In this document: one piece after another, positions 14,201 to 19,291 of the stretch
Layout of the letters: each line of letters begins with the position of its first letter
Position numbering within the stretch: the stretch's first letter is position 1
Assembly: GCA_038065915.1 (NCBI GenBank)
Contig: JBBTPZ010000030.1
Location: 1 to 19,291 of the forward strand
Length of the DNA: 19,291 nucleotides
Direction of reading: 5' to 3'
Source: VMGX01 sp038065915
GTDB taxonomy: Bacteria; Patescibacteriota; Minisyncoccia; Phycocordibacterales; 21-14-all-36-13
Translations under genes and position numbers: made by a program
Notes under the pieces: generated by a model
Databases searched by the model: none
Told to the model about the DNA's origin: nothing
What the model saw: the letters and a program-made list of their open reading frames with translations, nothing else

Positions 14201-14545
14201 CCATAATGATTTTATCCAGCCCCATTTCTATGTTTTTGCAAAGAATTTTAAGATTAAAAAATTTGAAGAAATTTTTTATCTCAAAAATTCAAAAACAAAA
14301 ATGTAAAAATAGAGCTGGATTTTCAAAAAATATAGTCGCTTTGCTCCTTATTATTAACCCACACATCAATTTTGAACAATACCATAACTGCAACGCACTC
14401 GCTTCGCTCGGCTTATTCCAGCTCTGCGTTGCGAGAGAAAAAATAAACTTTATTTTTATATAAAATTATATATAAAAAACAAAGGCAAAATTGATGAAGG
14501 GGTTCTATCAAAATATAGTCGTTACACTTCTTATTTTGATGAAAA
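14201..14545. other. Non-coding region with paired repeats, no gene seen
   Basis: The 85-codon open frame here is low-complexity and not convincing. The region has an imperfect repeat, AAATATAGTCG followed by CTTMTTATT-like sequence, at ~14328-14354 and ~14511-14535. The second copy is enclosed by a 9-bp stem ATCAAAATA/TATTTTGAT. ATCCAGC (14214-14220) faces GCTGGAT (14313-14319), and GCAACGCA (~14391) faces TGCGTTGC (~14423). It could hold a structured RNA, but I cannot assign one. Confidence 0.4.
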
Positions 14546-14572
14546 AAAGTCGCATCTTGTGAGATGCGACTT
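14542..14572 (-). terminator. Intrinsic terminator for the minus-strand 95-residue gene
   Basis: Stem AAGTCGCATCT/AGATGCGACTT with loop TGTG, and an A run at 14542-14548 that is a U-tract on the minus strand. It lies ~110 nt beyond the stop of the gene at 14680, the only minus-strand gene just upstream. Confidence 0.8.
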
Positions 14573-14679
14573 GAATATTTGCCGATTTTGCTATCGCGCG
14601 AACCTCACTAATCGTAAGGAACTTTGCGGTAGTAAAATAATTTTTTCATCCGACATTTCCTTTGTCTTGTCACTTTCGC

Positions 14680-14967
14680 TTATGGGCGAGACGTGACATG
14701 AAATCCGAATTCGGTCCAGTTGTAACCGCCAACGGTTGTCATTTTGTGGCGTTCTGGGTCGTTTTTTGTTATAAAATTTTCTTCTTCCTCAATCTCAACT
14801 CTGGCCCATTCATTACCTTCGGCCGAATTTGCTTTAATTTTTATATCAAGGAAGTCATCCTTTCTCCCAAAAGAAGAACAATTATTCTTCTTTGGGTTCA
14901 ATGAATTTTCTTCCATTTTGCGGATGAATTTTTCATCCGAAATGATTAAACTTTTGTTTTCAGACAT
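14680..14967 (-). CDS. Unknown 95-residue acidic protein with strong promoter and Shine-Dalgarno
   Basis: I do not recognise the family. The sequence is hydrophilic, with no signal, membrane span or known motif. It has an acidic middle (EWARVEIEEEENF) and ends in GGYNWTEFGFHVTSRP. I start it at ATG 14967, not at the upstream ATG 15009, because GAGGAGT lies 8 nt before 14967. This is the clearest Shine-Dalgarno of any protein gene outside the introns. A near-consensus promoter lies just upstream (TTGACA, 17 nt, TATCAT) with a TTGAC-N6-GTCAA inverted repeat over the -35. A terminator follows. The complete transcription unit suggests an abundantly made, possibly regulated protein. Confidence 0.75.
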   Translation of the reverse strand: MSENKSLIISDEKFIRKMEENSLNPKKNNCSSFGRKDDFLDIKIKANSAEGNEWARVEIEEEENFITKNDPERHKMTTVGGYNWTEFGFHVTSRP

Positions 14968-14999
14968 TGTGATGTACTCCTCATTTGTTTTCTGTATAT

Positions 15000-15028
15000 A
15001 TGATAGCACCGTTTGACTTTTTTGTCAA
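15000..15028 (-). promoter_or_regulatory. Strong promoter of the 95-residue gene with possible operator
   Basis: On the minus strand, TTGACA (15023-15028), 17-nt spacer and TATCAT (15000-15005). The -35 lies within an inverted repeat, TTTGAC-TTTTTT-GTCAA (~15012-15028 on the plus strand), which could bind a dimeric regulator. Confidence 0.75.
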
Positions 15029-15102
15029 TTATTAGTAGAATTTATTTGAAGAAATTACAAAACATGGCTCAATAAAGCCCGTATTTAGGTTCTAGTTTTT
15101 AG

Positions 15103-15137
15103 TTTTTAACAATTGAACAATGAAGCAATGAAACAAT
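15103..15137. repeat. 35-nt inverted repeat, left copy, flanking the comFC-like gene
   Basis: This AT-rich sequence is built from CAATGAA/CAATTGAA-type units. Its exact reverse complement is at 15878-15912, on the other side of the comFC-like gene, 740 nt away. Confidence 0.85.
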
Positions 15138-15139
15138 TC

Positions 15140-15181
15140 TGACTTAGAAAATGTCCAGTTAATTGGACATTTTCTAAGTCA
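15140..15181 (-). terminator. Long hairpin containing the comFC stop codon
   Basis: Arms 15140-15156 and 15165-15181 form a perfect 17-bp stem (TGACTTAGAAAATGTCC and its complement). The TGA stop of the minus-strand comFC-like gene is the first three bases of the stem on that strand. A T-tract is weak (AATTGTTT). Confidence 0.7.
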
Positions 15182-15838
15182 ATGCGCAATAGTTATACAA
15201 AAAACTCTTTTTGCGCCAGCTTTGATTAAAGCATTTTTTGCTTCTCTCATTGTTGCGCCGGTTGTTAAAACATCATCAATTAAAATTATATTTCTTTCAT
15301 AAATTTTTTCTGCATTATTTACACCAAAACAATTTCTAATATTTTCCATTCGTCTCCTTCTGTTTTTAACAGCGGTTTGGCTTAGTGTATCTTTTATTTT
15401 TATAAGCGATTTTGTATCTGTTTCAAAAATATTTTCTGTATCTAATTTTTTTAATTCTTTCAAAATTAATTCAATTTGATTGAAACCTCTTTTTTTAAAT
15501 TTCTTTTTTGAAAGTGGGATTGGAACAAGCACCGGGTTTGTAAAATTTTCAAATATAAACATTTCTGACATTTTTTCAATTATTTCTGAATATAAGATTT
15601 CCGCGAAAAGTTTTGCAACATTTTTATTTCCCTTATATTTTAGAAAATGAACCATTTCTCTTATTAATTGATTTTCATAACTAAAAATTGACAGCGTATT
15701 TTTGTCATCGTTAATTTCTGCTTTTTCACATTTTTCCAAAATTTCTTCGGCGGTTAAAGATTCTATTTTTCTTCTTATTTCCGAAAAAGGAAACAATAAA
15801 TTGAGAATTGTGTTTAGTATTCTTTTTAAACTCATCAT
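15179..15838 (-). CDS. ComFC-like phosphoribosyltransferase family protein without zinc finger
   Basis: This 219-residue protein has the ComF/GntX signature: VLVPIPLSKKKFKKRGFNQ (residues ~103-121), QT-x3-RRRRMENIRNCF (~154-171) and the PRPP-loop IILIDDVLTTGAT (184-196). ComFC proteins support DNA uptake in naturally competent bacteria, fitting the type IV pilus genes that follow. Family members usually have a CxxC zinc-binding N-terminus; here the region after LNLLFPF has no such cysteine pair. The start (15838 or the adjacent ATG 15835) has no Shine-Dalgarno. It is divergent from pilM and flanked by a perfect inverted repeat. The biochemical substrate is unknown. Confidence 0.88.
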   Translation of the reverse strand: MMSLKRILNTILNLLFPFSEIRRKIESLTAEEILEKCEKAEINDDKNTLSIFSYENQLIREMVHFLKYKGNKNVAKLFAEILYSEIIEKMSEMFIFENFTNPVLVPIPLSKKKFKKRGFNQIELILKELKKLDTENIFETDTKSLIKIKDTLSQTAVKNRRRRMENIRNCFGVNNAEKIYERNIILIDDVLTTGATMREAKNALIKAGAKRVFCITIAH

Positions 15839-15877
15839 AAAATCTGTTAATTATGGAATATTTATAAAAATGGTTTC

Positions 15878-15912
15878 ATTGTTTCATTGCTTCATTGTTC
15901 AATTGTTAAAAA
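15878..15912. repeat. 35-nt inverted repeat, right copy
   Basis: Exact reverse complement of 15103-15137. A further diverged run of CAATGAAACAATTTAACAATGG-like units follows at ~15935-15962, so the right side is longer. It lies in the comFC-pilM divergent spacer. Confidence 0.85.
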
Positions 15913-15976
15913 ACAAAAAAGATTATTTCCAAAACAATGAAACAATTTAACAATGGAACAATGGATTTTTCTCTGC

Positions 15977-15988
15977 TATAATTATAAT
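15977..15988 (+). promoter_or_regulatory. Overlapping TATAAT boxes upstream of pilM
   Basis: TATAAT occurs at 15977-15982 and 15983-15988, immediately adjacent. ATG 15997 follows after 8 nt. No good -35 is seen. A very short leader is implied. Confidence 0.5.
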
Positions 15989-15996
15989 ACATAAAT

Positions 15997-17118
15997 ATGA
16001 AAGAATTCTTAAATAACATAATAAAATCTATAAAAGATTATTTTAATAAGAGAGAAGAAAGCGTTCTGGGTATTGATATAAGCTCTTCTTCCATTAAAGT
16101 AGTTCAACTGAAAAAGAAAAGAGGCAGGGCAATCCTTGAAACATACGGAGAAATATCTCTTGGTGCATATGCGGATGTAGAAAATGGAAGAGCAACAAAA
16201 TTGTCAACTCAAAAAACAGCGGAAGCGCTGGCGGATTTATTGAGAGAATCAAAAGTAACTGCAAAAAAATGCGGGGTAGCCGTTCCGCTTAGTTCAAGTT
16301 TATTGAAAATTATCAAAATTCCAGCGGTAAGTGAAAAACAACTAAAAGAAATAGTTCCAATAGAAGCCAGAAAATATATTCCTGTGCCGATGACAGAGGT
16401 TCTTTTGGATTGGAATGTTATACCAAAGGAAACAAGTTATTCCGAAGACGGTGAAGTCCAAAAAGCAGATAAAATTGAAGTGATGATAGTTGCGATACAC
16501 AAGGAAATAATAAATATGTACACAGATGTTTTGTCGCAGAATAATTTAGAGAGCTCGTTTTTTGAAATTGAACTTTTTGCCACAACGAGGTCTGTATTAA
16601 GCAGGGGAATAAAACCAATAATGATTTTTGATTTTGGAGTTAGCACAACGAAATTATATATAGTAGAGGAAGGAGTTATTAGAGAGTCCCATATTGTAAA
16701 TAGGGGGTCGCAAGATTTGACTCTCGCGCTTTCAAAATCATTGGGAATTTCTTTTGATGAAGCCGAAGGGTCAAAACGAACAACTGGTTTAACCAAGAAA
16801 ACAGATAGTGAAGAAGATGCCTCTGAAAACACATCCGCCATTATTGAATATATCTTTTCTGAAGTTGAAAGAACAATAATAGATTATCAAACCAAATATA
16901 ATAAAAGTATAGTTAAAATTGTATTAACTGGTGGAGGTGTGCTTTTAAAAAATATCGTTGATAAAACATCCGAGAAATTCAAAATTGAAGTTGAACTGGC
17001 AAATCCATTCAAAAAAGTTGAAGCGCCGGCATTTTTAGAAGAAATTTTAAAAAAAGCCGGTCCAGAATTTGCCGTTGCGGTTGGAGTTGCTCTAAGAAAG
17101 TTGGAAGAAATCGAATAG
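15997..17118 (+). CDS. pilM: Type IV pilus assembly ATPase-fold protein PilM
   Basis: The 373 residues match PilM in length and pattern. GIDISSSSIKVVQLKKK (residues ~24-40) is the first phosphate loop of the actin/FtsA-like ATPase fold, IMIFDFGVSTTKLYIVEEG (~207-226) the second, and KIVLTGGGVLLKN (~305-318) the adenosine motif. IEARKYIPVPMTEVLLDW is the PilM-type 1C region. PilM is cytoplasmic, binds the N-terminal tail of PilN, and links the inner-membrane PilN/PilO complex to the assembly ATPases. It opens the pilM-N-O cluster. The ORF is preceded by adjacent TATAAT boxes. A 430-nt hairpin-rich spacer separates it from pilN, which is unusual for this operon. Confidence 0.95.
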   Translation: MKEFLNNIIKSIKDYFNKREESVLGIDISSSSIKVVQLKKKRGRAILETYGEISLGAYADVENGRATKLSTQKTAEALADLLRESKVTAKKCGVAVPLSSSLLKIIKIPAVSEKQLKEIVPIEARKYIPVPMTEVLLDWNVIPKETSYSEDGEVQKADKIEVMIVAIHKEIINMYTDVLSQNNLESSFFEIELFATTRSVLSRGIKPIMIFDFGVSTTKLYIVEEGVIRESHIVNRGSQDLTLALSKSLGISFDEAEGSKRTTGLTKKTDSEEDASENTSAIIEYIFSEVERTIIDYQTKYNKSIVKIVLTGGGVLLKNIVDKTSEKFKIEVELANPFKKVEAPAFLEEILKKAGPEFAVAVGVALRKLEEIE

Positions 17119-17172
17119 TTTTTATTTATCCACATATTTTTTCTGACGACAAACGTTTTTTGATATACAATA

Positions 17173-17496
17173 TGTCAAACATCGGGTGTTTGACACAGAG
17201 TGTTATCAATCTGTGCAACATCCGATGTTGCACAAAGATGTTGCACAAAAATACATAGGAGTTTCCTATGTATGTTGATTTTTATCTCCCTACTTGGTGG
17301 CTCCGCCACTAAGTAGGGGGTTTAGAGAAATTCGCCCTTTTCAATGTCAAGGTTGAACCTTGACATTTGGGGTGAAAAATAAAGCCAATCAAGTTCTACT
17401 TTTATTTTAGTAATATTTTCGTCACTATTAAATTCTTTGATTTTTTTTTCTTAGGGTCTGCCCAGCACTTATTTTGTGTACAAAATAAGTGCTGGG
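17173..17496. repeat. Array of six distinct hairpins between pilM and pilN
   Basis: The stems are: TGTCAAACA (17173-17195); TGTGCAACATC (17212-17234); ATACATAGGA (17251-17273); CCCTACTT enclosing GTGGC/GCCAC (17288-17318); AATGTCAAGGTT (17343-17367); and a 17-bp stem beginning CCCAGCACTT (17461-17496). GATGTTGCACAAA is tandemly duplicated (17224-17236 and 17237-17249). No open frame spans the region. The sequences differ between stems. Confidence 0.85.
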
Positions 17497-17535
17497 TTAT
17501 TAACATATCTTTTATGCTTTTTCTTATTTATTGTA

Positions 17536-17541
17536 TATAAT
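17536..17541 (+). promoter_or_regulatory. Candidate -10 box of pilN
   Basis: TATAAT lies 13 nt before ATG 17555; a weak -35 (TTATGC, 17512-17517) lies 18 nt upstream. Because a long hairpin stem ends at 17496, pilN probably has its own promoter. Confidence 0.5.
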
Positions 17542-17554
17542 TTATATACTAAAT

Positions 17555-18142
17555 ATGGACGGAAACACATCTTTCATACCAAAAACAAAACTAACGGATT
17601 CTTTTAATTCTGAAAACAGAAAATCTAATAAGATTGGTTTGTTATCACTTTTGTCAATAATAATGTTTATAATATCCGTTGTCCTCGCTGGCGGGGTGTT
17701 TCTTTTGGGTGAATATAAAACAAAAACGATACAAGATAAAGTTGCCTCGCTTGAAAGAGCAAAAGGTTCGTTTGAACCGGCACTTATTGAAAAACTTTCT
17801 AAACTTGATACTCGTATTAATTCAGCAAAGAAAATTTTAAGTAGTCACATTTCTGTTTCTACATTTTTGAAACTTTTGGAAAAACTCACACTTAAAACCG
17901 TGAGATTTAGCGAATTTGAATTTACAAGAAGAGATGACGGTTCTTTCAATGTACTTATGAGAGGAGAAGCAAATAGTTATTCTTCGGTTGCGTTGCAGTC
18001 AGATATGTTTGGTGGAAATAAATTTATACAAGAACCAATTTTTTCAGATTTTAAACTAAGTTCGAATGGCAATGTTTTGTTTAATTTTTCCGCAATCATA
18101 GACAGGTCTTTAATTCTATACGAAAATAATATAGAAAAATAA
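17555..18142 (+). CDS. pilN: Type IV pilus inner-membrane protein PilN
   Basis: This 195-residue product starts at ATG 17555; the frame extends to TTG 17531, but that codon overlaps the promoter. Layout is typical of PilN: a short cytoplasmic tail (SFIPKTKL, the likely PilM-binding part), one membrane span at ~residues 28-52 (GLLSLLSIIMFIISVVLAGGVFLL), a coiled-coil-like segment (KTIQDKVASLERAKGSFEP) and a periplasmic/extracellular ferredoxin-like domain. With PilO it forms the dimeric inner-membrane alignment complex. Sequence identity in this family is low, so assignment also rests on position between pilM and pilO. It ends 1 nt before pilO. Confidence 0.85.
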   Translation: MDGNTSFIPKTKLTDSFNSENRKSNKIGLLSLLSIIMFIISVVLAGGVFLLGEYKTKTIQDKVASLERAKGSFEPALIEKLSKLDTRINSAKKILSSHISVSTFLKLLEKLTLKTVRFSEFEFTRRDDGSFNVLMRGEANSYSSVALQSDMFGGNKFIQEPIFSDFKLSSNGNVLFNFSAIIDRSLILYENNIEK

Positions 18143-18143
18143 T

Positions 18144-18686
18144 ATGAAAGGAATTATAACACCAATAATTTTAATAATTGTATCAATTGCGGTTTTTCTT
18201 ACGTACACGGACCCCGCTTATAACAAGATAAAAACGGCAGAAAAAGATGAAGTTCAATACGACGAAGCGTTAAATAAATCTCGCGAATTACAAACAATAA
18301 GGGACTCACTTCTATCCAAATATAATACTTTTAGTTCTACGGATATAGAAAAATTGGAAAAGCTTTTACCGGATAATGTTGATAATGTTCGTTTGATTTT
18401 GGAAATTGACGATACGGCTTCAAAATACGGAATGAATTTAAGAGATGTATCCGTTTCTGGAGGAACCGAGACCGCGGGTAAAAATATAGTTGAAGCCACC
18501 GCGAAAGATTTTTATACAATAACATTAAGTTTTTCAGTGTCTTCTAATTATGCTAATTTTGTTAAATTTATAGAAGACCTTGAGCGCAAATTAAGAATAG
18601 TTGATGTATCTAGGATTGCATTTAAGGCGTCCGATTCAGATTTTAATGAATACAGAGTTAGTGTTGAAACATATTGGGTAGAATGA
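18144..18686 (+). CDS. pilO: Type IV pilus inner-membrane protein PilO
   Basis: The 180 residues fit a short PilO: membrane span at residues ~4-21 (IITPIILIIVSIAVFLTY), a helical segment (~30-62, rich in K/E/L), LEKLLPDNVDNVRLILEIDDTASKYGM (~71-97), typical of PilO, and a ferredoxin-like C-terminal domain (TITLSFSVSSNYANFVKFIEDLERKLRIVDV). The start codon is 1 nt after the pilN stop, so translational coupling is likely. The stop codon is directly followed by a 13-bp hairpin (18687-18715). Confidence 0.9.
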   Translation: MKGIITPIILIIVSIAVFLTYTDPAYNKIKTAEKDEVQYDEALNKSRELQTIRDSLLSKYNTFSSTDIEKLEKLLPDNVDNVRLILEIDDTASKYGMNLRDVSVSGGTETAGKNIVEATAKDFYTITLSFSVSSNYANFVKFIEDLERKLRIVDVSRIAFKASDSDFNEYRVSVETYWVE

Positions 18687-18715
18687 CTTGAAAACCTCTG
18701 GGAGAGGTTTTCAAG
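18687..18715 (+). terminator. Hairpin directly after the pilO stop
   Basis: A 13-bp perfect stem CTTGAAAACCTCT/AGAGGTTTTCAAG with loop GGG begins at the first base after TGA. No T-run follows, so partial termination or 3'-end protection is more likely than complete termination within the pil cluster. Confidence 0.55.
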
Positions 18716-18719
18716 AATA

Positions 18720-18820
18720 GTGCCAGATTTTTTATCCATAATTTTTTTGTGTTATGCTCTGAATGAGCTTTTTCATCCACAATATTTTTTTGTGAAAGTT
18801 TTTAAGGAAAAGTGCCAGGT
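18720..18820 (+). repeat. GTGCCAG(A/G)TTTT motif copies
   Basis: GTGCCAGATTTT occurs near 18721 and GTGCCAGGTTTT near 18812, flanking the pilO to 18835 gap; a third copy lies near 4250 in intron 6. The spacing and role are unclear. The gap holds no ORF. Confidence 0.4.
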
Positions 18821-18834
18821 TTTAAATCTATAAT

Positions 18835-19149
18835 ATGGACAAAAAATTTATAAAAAATATTATTATCACAATAGCAGTTGCTGTTTTGGCTTTTGCTTTG
18901 TATTTTTTCTTTTTTAGAGGAAGTGGAACAAATAACGATTCTGGACTTTCTGTTGAACCTATTATAGGCAAAACTTCAACTGTTGATAAATCACTTTTAA
19001 CACTACTTTTGGAAATGAAGTCAGTTAAATTAGACGAAGAATTATTTAATTCCGCAGTATTTAAAAGTTTGAATGATTACAGTATAAAAATAGAACCGCA
19101 AGAAGTTGGTAGAATCAATCCATTTGCTCCACTCGAAACAAAAAAATAA
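18835..19149 (+). CDS. Short pilus-cluster membrane protein with NPF motif, possibly PilP-like
   Basis: The 104-residue protein has one membrane span (~residues 7-27, NIIITIAVAVLAFALYFFFF), a low-complexity linker and a C-terminus ending in EVGRINPFAPLETKK. A similar R-x-NPF-x-P motif occurs in PilP proteins of Proteobacteria, which connect PilNO to the secretin; here the beta-domain of PilP is absent and there is no lipobox cysteine. Position directly after pilO fits. A single-membrane organism would not need a secretin link, so the role may differ. TATAAT (18829-18834) abuts the ATG. Confidence 0.75.
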   Translation: MDKKFIKNIIITIAVAVLAFALYFFFFRGSGTNNDSGLSVEPIIGKTSTVDKSLLTLLLEMKSVKLDEELFNSAVFKSLNDYSIKIEPQEVGRINPFAPLETKK

Positions 19150-19199
19150 TTTAGAGATTTCAAAGTTGGAGTATTTCCAAAAAATTAAAAAAATTATGG

Positions 19200-19249
19200 A
19201 TTGAAAAGCTCACTAAGAGCTTTTCAATTTCTAACGGGATGAATCCCGT
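19200..19249 (+). terminator. Two consecutive hairpins after the NPF-protein gene
   Basis: ATTGAAAAGCTC/GAGCTTTTCAAT (19200-19228, loop ACTAA) has a short T-run after it, and ACGGGAT/ATCCCGT (19234-19249) follows. The first can act as terminator of the pil cluster transcript. Confidence 0.65.
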
Positions 19250-19291
19250 AGTAGAAAATGGCATAAATATTAAATATTAAAAATGAGAAAA

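Noticed and set aside
14206..14463. 85-codon open frame after dedA
   Set aside because: Low-complexity Lys/Phe-rich translation, no start signals, spans inverted repeats.
14328..14520. ATATAGTCG motifs considered as a relic of a group I intron (P7 3' strand)
   Set aside because: No matching P7 5' strand, P4-P6 core or rRNA exon nearby; likely chance similarity.
17173..17496. Hairpin series considered as a CRISPR array
   Set aside because: Stems differ in sequence and spacing is irregular, so there is no constant repeat with unique spacers.
19283..19291. ATGAGAAAA at the very end, possible start of the next pilus-cluster gene
   Set aside because: Only three codons are visible; it cannot be supported as a gene.

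Overview
The window is A+T-rich. It looks like a Candidate Phyla Radiation (Patescibacteria, Parcubacteria-like) chromosome segment. The reasons are an intron-riddled 23S rRNA gene with LAGLIDADG endonucleases, tRNA genes without encoded CCA, a secreted protein with GW-S-NIGWISF repeats, a compact pilM-pilN-pilO cluster, few Shine-Dalgarno sites and a dedicated hairpin after almost every gene. The lineage is an inference from gene content, not from a tree.

Region 1 (1-5232) is the last ~1,010 nt of a 23S rRNA gene, cut into seven exons by six group I introns totalling 4,222 nt. From alignment to E. coli 23S rRNA recalled from memory, the introns follow positions U1917, U1931, U2262, U2584, U2593 and U2656. 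These are helix 69, its neighbour, the strand next to the P loop, the peptidyl transferase ring, helix 93 and the sarcin-ricin loop. Two exons are only 14 and 9 nt long. Four introns carry LAGLIDADG homing endonuclease ORFs (introns 1, 2, 4, 6); introns 3 and 5 carry none. Introns 1-3 form one sequence family, introns 4 and 6 another, and intron 5 looks like a chimera of the two. Intron 1 ends in A instead of the usual G. Introns 3 and 5 contain TCTGCGT repeat arrays. I see no 5S rRNA after the 23S gene.

Region 2 (5233-9332) lies between a tRNA with anticodon AAC and a tRNA-Ser(GCU). It holds a decayed ferredoxin-NADP reductase fragment, a 64-residue unknown protein, and the most unusual protein gene here: a complete LexA-type repressor (winged helix plus S24 self-cleaving domain) fused to a beta-class DNA methyltransferase. 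Its promoter carries an 11-nt inverted repeat over the -10 box. A convergent ~350-residue unknown protein overlaps its 3' end and is a candidate partner, for example a nuclease of a damage-responsive restriction-modification or defence module. That partnership is a hypothesis.

Region 3 (9444-15838) holds a membrane-anchored TIM-barrel-like protein, a secreted GWISF-repeat/Ig-like surface protein, a Cas4-like plus DUF2779 nuclease, a DedA-family membrane protein, a 95-residue unknown protein with a textbook promoter and Shine-Dalgarno, and a ComFC-like phosphoribosyltransferase. The last has lost the usual N-terminal cysteines and is flanked by a perfect 35-nt inverted repeat.

Region 4 (15997-19149) is a type IV pilus inner-membrane cluster: pilM, pilN, pilO and a short NPF-motif protein, possibly PilP-like. 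The pilM-pilN gap of ~430 nt contains six separate perfect or near-perfect hairpins. Several genes have TATAAT boxes within 0-13 nt of the start codon, suggesting leaderless or near-leaderless mRNAs.
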